Shown: one piece after another, positions 43,972-54,603 of the stretch
Position numbering within the stretch: the first letter of the stretch is position 1
Layout of the letters: each line of letters begins with the position of its first letter
Assembly: GCF_023101765.2 (NCBI RefSeq)
Contig: NC_064228.1
Coordinates: 2,656,501-2,720,500, forward strand
Direction of reading: 5' to 3'
Length of the DNA stretch: 64,000 bases
Source of the DNA: Spodoptera frugiperda
Taxonomy: Eukaryota; Arthropoda; Insecta; Lepidoptera; Noctuidae
Notes under the pieces: generated by a model
What the model saw: only the letters and a program-made list of their open reading frames with translations
The model's database searches: none
What the model was told of the DNA's origin: nothing
Translations under genes and position numbers: made by a program

Positions 43972-44136
43972 TGTCGTGGGTGCGTTTACAAACATACAAA
44001 TTCACATACATATGACACTCAGACCCGAAACAACAATTTGTGGATCACCCAAAGTGTTGCTCCGTGCAGGAATCCAACCCGATACACGTTACAAGGCGGC
44101 CAGTTGCCCAGCCACCGCGCCAACTGTGCAGTCTAT
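43972..44136 (-). repeat. SINE family E, second copy
   Basis: Same layout as the copy 420 bp upstream, with CAACAATTTGTGGATCACCC and CCAGCCACCGCGCCAACTGT. Confidence 0.6.
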
Positions 44137-46085
44137 ATATTTACACGTAACAAAACACAGATTCATATAATACAGACTACAGTTATAGTAACTATTGTTT
44201 GGCTACTGAGCCGACCAATGGCTAGCTAGTCACCTATTTAACACAATTTACCTGTTATACGAAGATCTGTGAAAAATACCCACTTTGTCACCAGGGTGCT
44301 GAACTCAAGACCTCATAATCGGTTTTAGCACTTATGACAACTAGACAGAAGATAAAAAATCGTAAAATGAATTGCTAAATGGCCCACATCGGTGGTGTTA
44401 GCCATCAATCGTGATTCTCGCTCGCTCACATAAAGTTTCCACAATGAACTAACTAGCGTAGTGATGTGCAGGAGTTGGGGAAAATATCGATAGAATATAT
44501 TTTTTATCGATAACTTTGTTTTTTGTTTTGTATATTTGGTTTAGTGTAGTTTTTCTTTAAATTGTATTTTATATGAAAAACAAAATATTACAAATGTTTT
44601 ACATTGGCGTAATTAAATCATATTTTATGCACAATTTACTTTCTTTGTTAAGAAAATTAACAATATTTAAGTGTGTATTTTCAGCACCTTATTTTAACGC
44701 GTCGAAAAATTAAATTTAAAACTTCACTTTCAAGTATCACTCCACTTAATTACGTTCAAAAAATAATCGTCTACCAACCAAAAATAGGCTCAAACCATGT
44801 ATTATTAAAACGATGACTTGTACTTTTGGGTATTTTAATTAATTTTCACGTACACATAGAGATGTTTTGTACTAAAACGAGGCTGCTATCATTAATCATT
44901 TACTTGGAATCCGTCTGAGAGCTTTCAGGAATAATATTAATCACACGGGAAGGTTTTTTGTTCTAGATATAAATCTAGGCCAGACATATGTCTAAGACAG
45001 ATTATTCTGAAAAGAGGCCATGATATAATACTGTATTGTCTTAAGGCTTAATGTGACTTGCTAGCATAAAGGATCGTAGAAAAATAGCTGTCTGGTTTGT
45101 GAAGACGTCGTAGGCGTATTGTTGTTAGTAGGGTATTTTGTATCAGTACTTGAGGAATAATATAATACATTGTTTGTTATCCTCTAAAGGGGTAGTTGTT
45201 ATTTATAGTACGCCTACTTTGTTTTCTTGGCGTGTTTACTGTATGTTTATGTTAGTGAGTTGTGTTTTCCTTATTGTTTAGGGCTAATTTTGTATACAGG
45301 AAACAATAATTATCTTCATCATCAGCCTATAAGTAGCCACTGCTGACCAAAGCCTCTTCTCACACAGAGAAGGTTTGAGCATTAATCACTACGCTTGCTC
45401 AATGCGGGTTGGCGATTTTAAACTTATAATTAGAAATTATAAGCCCAAGTTTCCTCACAATGTTTTCCTTCACCATTTGTCAGTGGTGTCTAAATAATCT
45501 TAGAAAGTACATATAACTTGGAAAAAGTCACATTGGTACTTGCCGTTGGTAGATTTCGAACCCTCACTCTCTTGCATAAGAGGCAGGCGTCTTAAACCTC
45601 CGGGTCACCACGACAGGAAACAATAAGTACCAATAACATTAGATCATCTCAAAGTTAGATTAGAACCAAGTAGGTGCTTACCGGACGATCCCACTTACTT
45701 GTAACTCCTCAGTATTTTTTTACGTAACAAATTCAGCCTTAGAAGTCGTATTTACTTTAGGCAATTTATTAAAAGGGCGTAGGAGAGGACGTTTGCTAAT
45801 AAATGGCCCTACTTATGACTTGTGCAAATGTCAGCCATTTTCGAGTAGATACAAAGTCAACACTAGGTTAATGCGAAAATGTCAACTATGTTTTGTTTAA
45901 TTAAAAATTTAATTGATTATAATATTGAATATTATTCTGTATTTTCTTTATAATTTGTGACGTAATTAAAATATGAACTGTATTGTTTAGCTACTATATA
46001 ACTCGTTCACGTTGTTTTGTTTTCCATTTAAGAGAACTTAGGGTAGAAATGAACAACAAAATAAATGAAAAATGTAACTTAAAAA
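44137..46085. other. No gene seen
   Basis: AT-rich apart from the repeat at 45300-45615. Contains an ATCGATAGAATA...TATCGATAAC pair near 44490. Nothing coding. Confidence 0.3.
45300..45615 (-). repeat. Moth repeat with family G-like start
   Basis: Starts CATCATCAGCCTATAAGTAG and continues through CTTGCTCAATGCGGGTTGGC and GTCACATTGGTACTTGCCGT to GAACCCTCACTCTCTTGCAT; a ~300-bp decayed interspersed element. Confidence 0.5.
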
Positions 46086-46214
46086 ACTTGTTCGTCAACT
46101 GGCGAGTGTCAAACTCGCGAGTGGTTATTATGGTCTAATATAACTGTAAAATTAAAAGAAACCTGCGCTATTGATGAACACGCGAGTTTGACACTAGCCA
46201 GTTGACGAACAAGT
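46086..46214. mobile_element. Small foldback MITE (or hairpin) upstream of LAMP
   Basis: 34-bp arms (46086-46119 and 46181-46214) with one mismatch around a 61-nt centre. Flanked by TTAAAAA-like sequence on both sides, possibly a target duplication. Confidence 0.6.
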
Positions 46215-46762
46215 CCTTAAAAAAAACCTGACAAAAATCGTAAGACGTTAAGAATAAAAATATCGATATTTTGTCAGCCCATCACTAGACAAATCAACGC
46301 CATTATATGCACTCGACGATCTTTCCTCGTATTCAAACTAAGAACGCGATCTAGAGATATGTATTTTTAAACAGATTTTATATTATTTTAAATGTATTTT
46401 AGTGGAAATCAGTGAATAAAATAAAAATGTACAACACTTTATTATCATGTGATTAAAAAACACGTTTTATTTTTAAACAATCAATAATTCTGGCTGTTTT
46501 GTAATATCAGTGTTCGTTTGTAAATAATAAATTAATCTTTTGGAAAAATAAACAATGAGAAATAAATACAATTATGAAGGGTTTAAGTAATGGTTGAGAG
46601 TTTATTGGGAATAATCATTTAAATCATTAAAGTGCTTGGAGACATTTTGGCAAAACATAAACCAAGGGACATCCCAAAGGACATTTAATAAAACCAATGT
46701 TTTAAGGGGATTTCTCTAATGAATAATAAACCAAACATGTATTTAAACAAAGTTTAAACTTT

Positions 46763-47110
46763 AGGACAATTAATTAAAAATTAATACCAACGGGACAGTT
46801 GATTAAATTTTTAGGGACAATAAATTAAATATTAATACCAAAAGGACAGTTGATTAAATTTTTAGGGACAATTAATTAAATTGTGTGTTTACATCTATGC
46901 GGTATGTGTTGGCAGTGGTGCTGGTGTGGTCAGTGCAGGGCTTACAGCTGGACAACCAGGCGTCCACGAGGAGGCCGAGGGTCACCAAGTACAGCAAGAC
47001 TACCATCGCGCCTGGAGGATCAACGGTGAGGGCTGTTTTACTTATACCTACTTTTAAGAGCTATAATAAAGGATAAAAGGACAGTTTATTATGTATTAAA
47101 GTTAAGGACA
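46763..47110. repeat. Repeated GGACA + ATTAATTAAA motif around the LAMP start
   Basis: GGGACAATTAATTAAAT, GGACAGTTGATTAAATTT and GGGACAATAAATTAAAT recur at about 46763, 46793, 46814, 46845 and 46865. Looser GGACA copies occur before (46667, 46678) and inside intron 1 (47079, 47104). Imperfect ~50-60-bp tandem units abut the start codon. Confidence 0.55.
46897..47025 (+). CDS. Lamp1: LAMP exon 1 (signal peptide)
   Basis: 43 codons, donor ACG|GTGAGG. Contains the signal peptide and a basic, Thr/Ser-rich stretch. An upstream 5'UTR exon is possible, since a TTTTTAG acceptor-like site ends at 46865, but nothing coding can lie in frame upstream because of a stop. Confidence 0.75.
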
Positions 47111-50100
47111 TTACGTAGTTGTTCTGGCTAACTAAAATAAAATAAATTAATTTTAGATATTCAACGGTAACCTGTTCCGTTTTGAAATTATTTTGAATAT
47201 CTATAGTGAACGGTTACTCATTTCGTTCTGAAGTTATTTTTATAAACAAAACAATACACTCAAACTCTGCGATACCACAAAGATGACTTGACATAAAAAA
47301 TCTTACATAATTTTGTTTAAAAAAAGGTGTTTAGTTAAGTGTTTTGTTATGGAATAAGCCGATAAATAGGCACATAGCTCTGATGGTAAACAAGAAATCG
47401 GCGCCTTTCATAACCGCCTAAAATACGAGAGGAGTTACAAACACGTTGCTGGCCTTTTGAGGGTTAGAGAATTTGCGAATAGTAATTTTTGAGGATTGGT
47501 GAGATTGGGGAGAGGGTAATTGGGCCTCACATACTCACTACTCACTAGGCAAGCGTTGTTTCACTCCGGTTTTCTGTATTTAGTTTCCCATCTGCGTGTA
47601 TCCTAATATCGTCAATTATTGTATACTCCAGGAAGCAGTAACAGAGAGGAGCCTGAACACGGCGACGTACCGCCTGCTGGGCAGGGACGGGGAGACGTGC
47701 ATCCTACTGATGGTGGACGCGCTCCTCGACATATCATACGTCACCAAACTTAACGAGAGAACTGTAAGTAGAACTTTACAAATATTATTTGGTGGTGGTG
47801 GAGGAAATCTTTTAGGCTAAGCTGGTTTAAGGAGTTAGGGATTTAAGGATTAGGGATGAAGGGAGAGGAGAAAGGGGCCTGCGGTAACCTTACCCAGTGT
47901 CCACGTGGCGAAACAACACGACGATTCTGCCAGTCATCATTATCATCATATCAGCCATAAAATGTCAACTGCTGAACATAGGCCTCCCCCAATGACTTCC
48001 AGATAGGCCGGTTAGAAGCACCCTGCCTAAGGTCTGTCAGTCACTCCAAGTTAAATGCTGACTTTCAGCCAAATGTCGACAAAATCTATAGACGCCAATA
48101 GTTAGAATTCACAGTTACTAACTAACCATATTCATTACATTATTTCAAAACCTATTTATTTAAACACAAGGTATTAACTAACGTATTATTTAAAGTAATA
48201 AAAACTAACTTAAAACTAAAATAAAGGCATTAGACTGGTTAGGCGCCGAAGTACTCGTCCGCATCGCTGTCACTGTCATTCATTACATTATGAATATCAC
48301 TGCGCCAATCCTAATCGTTTCAATTCTCCAGAGAAAGCCACGAACCACAAATTTCTAAGCACATAACTGTCATAATCCCAAAGTTCCTGTACAACAAACG
48401 TTTTCAAACATTACGTTTTATGTGTAAACTGGAAGTAAAGTTAGGCAGTTAGTAAATCAAGCAGCAAAGTGTTATGTAGACGGCTCACAGTAATTAACCT
48501 TCTCAATAAAGTTCAGTGTTGTGTAGTAGTAATTAATTTAACACGGTTTTCTTGCTAAACTTTGTGTTGTGAGGCGATAAATTTTACTGAGTCATAGGTT
48601 AGATTAGGTTTATTTGTAAGCTCTGTTTTTTAATTTTGTAAAATACTTTATTAGGTATAATGTAAGGGTGTTTTCGTTAATTCTGGGAATGGGTAGAAAA
48701 ATAAGTAGGTAAAGAAAAATATCTAGCGTTTTTCTTCGCCTTTAGTTGTCATTTCGCTTGAAGTAAATAAAACTACTTGCGGAATGAAAATTAAAAAAAA
48801 TATTATTGTATTGTTAGCGTAGGTAGAGCAAAAAAGCCTAGTCTAGAGTAAACGATGACATATTATTGTCCTTTTTGTAGGCGTTTTAAATATTTATTTC
48901 AAAGAGGCGCTTATGGCGGCAAAAAGAAAAATATTTTAAAGTATTTTGATCATCATCATCAACAACCCACTTGATAGAAGTTGAGCACTCTACATCAGAG
49001 AATTTGTGTTTAAGATTTAGCGTATTCATAAAGATTCACGAGGAACACCACGTCATCACATGGCTTTACTCGTATACTTATCCATACCGGAGCTACGGAC
49101 TACCCAGCGGGTATACCTGGGCTCCGGCTTGAAAAGCAAGAGTAGGAACGGGATGATTTTTACTCAGCACGAATCTGACACTGACACTCCCTCTCGCCTC
49201 GCCCAAGGCGGGAGAAGTAATTGGATGATTTTCCCCTCTTAAAAAAATAATTATCCATACATTAATGTTTATCTATTTCTATTTCAGGATGCGAACACGT
49301 TCGTCCCGAACAACGCCAACGTGGCCGGAGCGTGTAAGGAGAGCGATGCAGAGACACTCCTGCTCACCTTCAAGGACTTCGCTCTAGAATTCTCATTTTC
49401 TAAAGTAAGTTTTCTGATGGTAATTCCCAGTAAACATATAACGTTTTCCAGACACGTGCAAAGATTTCTCTTATGTCATGGGTGCGTTTGCAAACAGTTC
49501 AATTCACATTATACATCACACCCAGATCCATCCGATTACATAAAGAACTAGCAAGCCCGGCGAACTCCGTTTCGCCACCAATGATTTTCCCTGCTTTTTC
49601 TTTAAAATTTTCCTGAATTTTACTCTGCTATAAACCTCACGGACCCCGAGACCTTTCCAACGAATGTGATACCGTGGAATTCGGTTCGTACGTTCGAGGA
49701 GAAAACCCGACTTATTTTTATATTATAGATTATTTCATACTTCACAATGCGCATTCGCCATTTACTCAGCCACTGCACCACTGTGCAGATTTTTTTAACA
49801 AACGTTCCACCACCTAATAACCAAAGCCCCACTAATTTCCACCTCCTCTTCCAGACACCAGGAGGAGAGCGTTGGTACGCGGACAGTCTTCGCCTAACTT
49901 ACAACTCGAGCGCTCGGATCCTCGAACATGCAGCCAACCAGGGCCGGAAGGTCACGCTCAGCACAGACTCCAGGGAGCTCCTGTTCCCCACTCCAGTTGG
50001 CAAGTCCTACACATGTCCTGAAGAAACCATCATTGAGTTGGCGGAGCAAGATGCCAAGTAAGTTATAACTAAAAATTGTTATGGTTTTTGTTGTCCGTCT

Positions 50101-50601
50101 CGTTGGTAGAGTGGCAACTGCAACTGTCATCATCATCACAATGACGCCTTTTATTCCTGAGAGAGAAATGCAATGCAGAGAGAATGCAAAGGTGCACAGC
50201 ATGGCACGTAATGCCACTTTTTACAATTTATGTTGTAAGTCCTGTGTAATAGGCTTGCAATAGACATGCGACTGTCAATAAAGGGGATCTCTTGTTTTGT
50301 AGCATTTTCAGTAAAAGAAGGAGTCATGATTATGACATTTTACTTCTCATTTTTCAGTCCCGCTACAGCACACCGCGCCAAACTGTACCTTCGTGAGATG
50401 CGGCTGCAGGCTTTCATGTACAAGCGGGGCGGGGAGTTCGGTCCGTCGTGGGCATGCGCCCGGGCAGCGCGCGCCCGCGCCGAGTCCGCGCCCGTGGCCG
50501 TCGGCGCCGCACTAGCGCTCGCCACCGCCGCCACACTCTGCGCATACGCCGCCTGGCGCTACCTCAAGGTCAAGAAGGTACAGTATGACACTATGGAGTA
50601 A
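46897..50601 (+). CDS. Lamp1: Lysosome-associated membrane protein (LAMP family), 5 exons, 274 aa
   Basis: Type I lysosomal/late-endosomal membrane glycoprotein. Exons 46897-47025, 47632-47763, 49288-49404, 49855-50057 and 50358-50601 (825 nt); all introns GT..AG, frame open throughout. Residues 1-15 are a signal peptide (MRYVLAVVLVWSVQG), followed by a short basic, Ser/Thr-rich linker. The luminal LAMP domain (about 50-230) has four cysteines at 66, 103, 180 and 227, one N-glycosylation sequon (NSS at 143) and the hallmark GGEFG before the last Cys. The alanine-rich TM helix is about 238-260. The 14-residue tail ends VQYDTME, with YDTM matching the YxxPhi adaptor sorting motif. The ATG at 46897 is chosen because an in-frame stop lies just upstream and the hydrophobic leader starts there. 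Shorter and far less glycosylated than vertebrate LAMP1. Family call by motif; the symbol follows the fly orthologue name. Confidence 0.83.
47352..47580 (-). repeat. Family A repeat (LAMP intron 1)
   Basis: Inverted copy from AAGCCGATAAATAGGCACAT to CACTCCGGTTTTCTG. A further scrap lies at 47838-47925 in intron 2. Confidence 0.55.
47632..47763 (+). CDS. Lamp1: LAMP exon 2
   Basis: Acceptor ATACTCCAG, donor ACT|GTAAGT; 44 codons. It reads TYRL...GETCILLMVDALLDISY, the first strand pair of the LAMP fold including Cys66. Confidence 0.83.
47930..48060 (-). repeat. Family G LINE tail (LAMP intron 2)
   Basis: GCTGAACATAGGCCTCCCCC ... CCAGATAGGCCGGTTAGAAG. Confidence 0.55.
49075..49240 (+). repeat. 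Family B repeat (LAMP intron 2)
   Basis: CATACCGGAGCTACGGACTA ... CTCGCCCAAGGCGGGAGAAG, ending about 50 bp before exon 3. Confidence 0.65.
49288..49404 (+). CDS. Lamp1: LAMP exon 3
   Basis: Acceptor TATTTCAG, donor AAA|GTAAGT; 39 codons. Contains Cys103 and the LLLTFKDFALEFSF strand. Confidence 0.83.
49468..49800 (-). repeat. SINE family E interrupted by a LINE-like fragment (LAMP intron 3)
   Basis: The family E left part is at 49468-49550 and the right part (CAGCCACTGCACCACTGTGC) at 49770-49795. Between them (about 49550-49735) sits a CCCGGCGAACTCCGTTTCGC repeat known in style from moth genomes. Confidence 0.45.
49855..50057 (+). CDS. Lamp1: LAMP exon 4
   Basis: Acceptor CTCTTCCAG, donor CCAA|GTAAGT (phase 2). 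Contains the NSS sequon and the VGKSYTC motif (Cys180), which matches the VGNSYKC-like signature of LAMPs. The split codon completes to Asn in exon 5. Confidence 0.83.
50127..50268 (-). repeat. SINE family C fragment in LAMP intron 4
   Basis: Shares GGCACGTAATGCCACTTTTT and TTATGTTGTAAGTCC with the 18.3-kb copy. Head missing. Confidence 0.5.
50358..50601 (+). CDS. Lamp1: LAMP exon 5 (TM helix, tail, stop)
   Basis: Acceptor TTTTTCAG, stop TAA at 50599-50601. Encodes LQAF...GGEFGPSWAC, the TM helix and the YDTM tail. Positions 50440-50580 are strikingly GC-rich compared with the AT-rich surroundings, producing an Ala/Arg-rich juxtamembrane and TM segment. Confidence 0.83.
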
Positions 50602-53600
50602 ACCGACCTCTTTCGTTCTCAAATGTAATTTACACAAAAAAAAAAACCAAACCAACAACAATTTAGTTTTGACAGATTGTTTTTTTAATTAGTTCCTTTT
50701 TTGTATTGCGATTGTAGTATGTTTGAAGTTAGCTGTCAGTTTGGATCGTTAAATATTGGTAAAGTAACAGTTTTACTTAAACTAAAATATCTATAATATG
50801 ACATTAATTGAAATAATGTACGTGATTTGAAGATAATAAATAAAAGATTACTTAAAAATTTTCATCATAATTAGATAAATTGAGTCTAGATAGCATTTAA
50901 ATTCACGAGGAAACAAAAAGTTACGAAAAATCTAATCGAAATATGTTTTTTCTTTTTAAGGTAAACTTCTTTACACTTAAATGAAAGTGTATTTCTATAA
51001 AATTCTATCTTCTATCTCTAATTCTCTATTTCTTTTTTATTTTCGAATCTAATGATTATTCTTCTATGTTCTTTTATTCTTTTTACGAGAAGAAAATGAG
51101 TTTTTCTTTCCTAAAGAAATGATATTTGTAAGAAAGGAGTTTTTTATCGTAGGTCGTTGATATAGTGAGATCTATTAAGATTGTTCTGAATGCCAAGTGG
51201 TTTGTCTTAGTACGGTAGACCAAAATGTTGTTATGTGTAAGAACTAAGAATCAAGTGAGATTTATAAATGATATTATGCTATGTTCACACTTGTGGGTAT
51301 ATTTAGGGCATCTTTGTATTAAGCTCACCTGTAAAATGTCCTTTAAAATCTTAATAAGGGCAGAAAGACACTGATAATTATCTACATCTATTTTTAATGG
51401 GAAAATTAATACATGAGGTAAACAATTTTTTGGTACACCTTGAGTCTATTACAGGAACGGGACTTAACATATCATTTGAAGGATATTTTCCTTTATATTA
51501 CCTTTTATAACAATTAAAATATTACAAATGATATCTAAAATACATATCTATCAATGTCCTAAATATATCCACAAGTGTATGCTACGAAACTATTATAAAA
51601 TACGTTTTTATAATAATATTCTAGAATCGTAGAGGGAAAGCGGCATCTGCTTGTCAATTTGACATTTTTGGAATTAGCTAGCGATTGAAAAAATGTTGTT
51701 GGAGATTTTTAAAAGTCAGCGAAAATATGTCTATTATTACTATAATTATAAAAATATTGAAACAGAAATGAAATACATTATAATACATATCTTTTTTGAG
51801 GTTCAGAATTTATTATGGAAACGTAAAGAAGAGCGTGAAAAAAATAACTTTGAATGAAAGTTAGTGATGTGCATCACATGTCGATAAAATGCTCGATATG
51901 TCAACTTTAGAATAGTTACAGTATAAATAAAAATATTAATCAAATTACTGTTTTATATTTATATGTATGTTCAAGGATTCTCAAATAATCAGAATATAAT
52001 ACTGAAGTTGGAATCTATAAAGCGTTTTTGGTGTATTAGTGATATGTCACTGTCACTGTCAGTTTGCTGTCAAAATACGAATGTACAACAAAAACGGTTC
52101 AGTTGCCATTACAAAAAAAGAGGATATTATATATTCGCTTTATAGATCTCACGTTCAGTGATTGTTTAAAGTTTAATGATGTTGTTGATGGTTGATATAA
52201 TGTAAAAATGTATTTAATCCCCATGTAACCCCAAATAACCTAAATAAGATAGTTTTATGAGATGTATAACTTGGTTTTAAAGAGAAAATTGGCTTACATA
52301 TAATTTGAAATATTGTTAGAAAATAGTATAGTGTAATAATTTTATTATGGGTGTAGCCAATGTTACTGCAATTTAAATAAGAAGTAAGAATCATTGTCAA
52401 ACCAAAACATTTTAAGGCCAGACTCTTTAAAAATCTAGCCAAGTAACAAAAATATGGATTCTTGCGTATTATTTTTCCGGTGTTCGAATTTTAATTTTAG
52501 ATAGGTTCAATGTATTTAAAAATCAGTCATAAATTTATTGTTCACAATTAATTTCCAAAAGAAATAAAGATATTTTATGCTTATTTTATTTGGGAAACAA
52601 ACAGATATTATCTAACAACTAATTAATTATAAAAACATAGCCAAAGCTTAATTCAAAACAGTTTCACACTTAAATTCGCGTAAAAATTAAAATACGTAAT
52701 CTTGGCTACACTCATAGATCACGCATTAAGTTAAAGAGAACTCGAATTATTTAATCATATAATCATAGTTAATCGATCATTACTCATAAATACATATCAA
52801 AGGATAATAAAATATAATTTTTAATTAAAATTATCATTGTAATTATAAAGGATATATTAATTTGTGATTGTTTGCGGTGTAGTGTTTACTACATTCGTTA
52901 TTACGTGTACAAGCAATAAAACGTTTTTATTGAATGCCGTCGGTACGACAATGTGGCTGATTAGGTGTTGTATTTGTGTGCAAAACTTGGTATCGCCTAG
53001 TGTTCTTATAGTTTTAAGTAATTAACATTTAAGTGGACATTGTATAGATACAATTTATATTAATTTCTAGTTCGTAAAGTATCTTTTGTGTATATTTTAC
53101 TGCTGTACGCGATTTTTAATATATTTACATTTGTTTAGAGTATAAAATAGCGTTTTTTATAAAAACTGTGTTTTCGTATGTTTTCGATATTATATTATTG
53201 TTAAATCCATTGTCAAATCTACCTCTACAATCTTCCAAACTACATATTTTGTATTATTTTTCTAAACTTTAATTTTACTACAGCTTGCATAGAATAGGCG
53301 TAACCTATATTTTAAAGATATACCTTTTAGCATTTAAGTTTGTATAGGGAATACATATTTTAGAGTAATGAATGATATTTTTATTAAAGGTATTATAATC
53401 TCTGACACTAGTACCAAGTTTTGCTAGTTTAGATTTGCTGTGTGTTACGCTTCATGTGAAAGTCAAATGACTTTATATTATTTACACTAAATACTCATCA
53501 ATTAATTACACATATCTTTTATTGATAAACTAAGTTAAATGTGGACATACGTTTGTGATCATTGTTGTATCATAAGTTATAATTTGTATGGAGTTAGGGC

Positions 53601-54603
53601 TAGATCTAAGTTAGGTTTATAGTCCCTTGATCGCTTAGCTGTACATAGCCTTCGTTTGACATCGGCTCCTTGCTTTGTTTTCGTATATTTAAATTTTTCG
53701 ATATATTTATTACATTACAATAGCTTTTCTCATTCTATTGTATGTACATATTTCTTGACTAAGTAAGCCACTTTTCGAATTTTACCATTTGGACTAGCAC
53801 TGTTTCTCTTCAACGTTTTTACTCTTAATAGAGCTCGACTTGAGATCGATTTGGGCTTGAAGAGGCACTGACATAAGTAAAAGTGGGTTCCTAATTGTTT
53901 TTATATGCACAGCAAACTGCTAATCCCTTTAAACTGACATGAGAGATTATTTTTCGCACAAAACGATAATTTAACGCAAGATTTCGGGATTAAAGACGGG
54001 TTTTACCATAGTTTAGTCGGGCTCTAACTATCTTATAAAGAATTATAAATTTAAAAATTCATTTTAAGAATTCTGATGTTTCTGAAAACTTTTTCTACTA
54101 GATGAGAAATGAGAAAAAATAATAATTAAATAAAATATATAATTCTATTTTCCTAATATTTTGTATTGTACTCCCGTAGAATTTTTTTCCTCAATAGTTT
54201 GGTAGCATTACGTACATATCGGTGCGTTTGTATTAATGATATTGTACTAAAATATTAAAAGCCATACGATTTGTCTTCCAGTAACTGATCTATTATATCA
54301 ATAGCGAGTATTGTAGCTTATTATATACATAATTATGAATATAACGCAAAGGTGGTGATGTTACGGGTTTAAAATTATATATTGTCCTCCCCTCCACATA
54401 TTTTTGAAGGTTTAAAACCTATAAGAATGATGTTACAAATCTATTTACCCTGTAAACTTAATTGTGCTAATAACGTATTCAGATAAAATTATGGAAATGT
54501 CAAGTAAAACCGTAATAGACACCACTGATTAGTATTTAAGTGACATATCTCAAAATTATTGTAACTTAGTGCGTTCATTTATTGAATTGTCTTTATGAAT
54601 AAA
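50602..54603 (+). other. Probable long 3'UTR of the LAMP gene
   Basis: Four kilobases of AT-rich sequence right after the LAMP stop. I find none of the SINE, MITE or LINE-tail families here that otherwise occur every 1-2 kb. It contains AATAAA hexamers near 50835, 52562 and 52915 and a good one at 54598 followed by TG/T-rich sequence. The open frames inside are short and unconvincing. This fits alternative polyadenylation with a long isoform, but there is no transcript evidence. Confidence 0.45.
54598..54603 (+). terminator. Candidate distal poly(A) signal of LAMP
   Basis: AATAAA followed about 15 nt later by a TATTTTGTGTTTT U/GU-rich downstream element. The nearer signal AATAAATAAA at 50835 would end a short isoform. 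Confidence 0.4.

Noticed and set aside
43482..44229. Several 60-135-codon frames
   Set aside because: They run through two SINE family E copies (CAACAATTTGTGG, GCGACACG motifs) and repeat the same SINE-encoded peptides seen at 59.8 kb.
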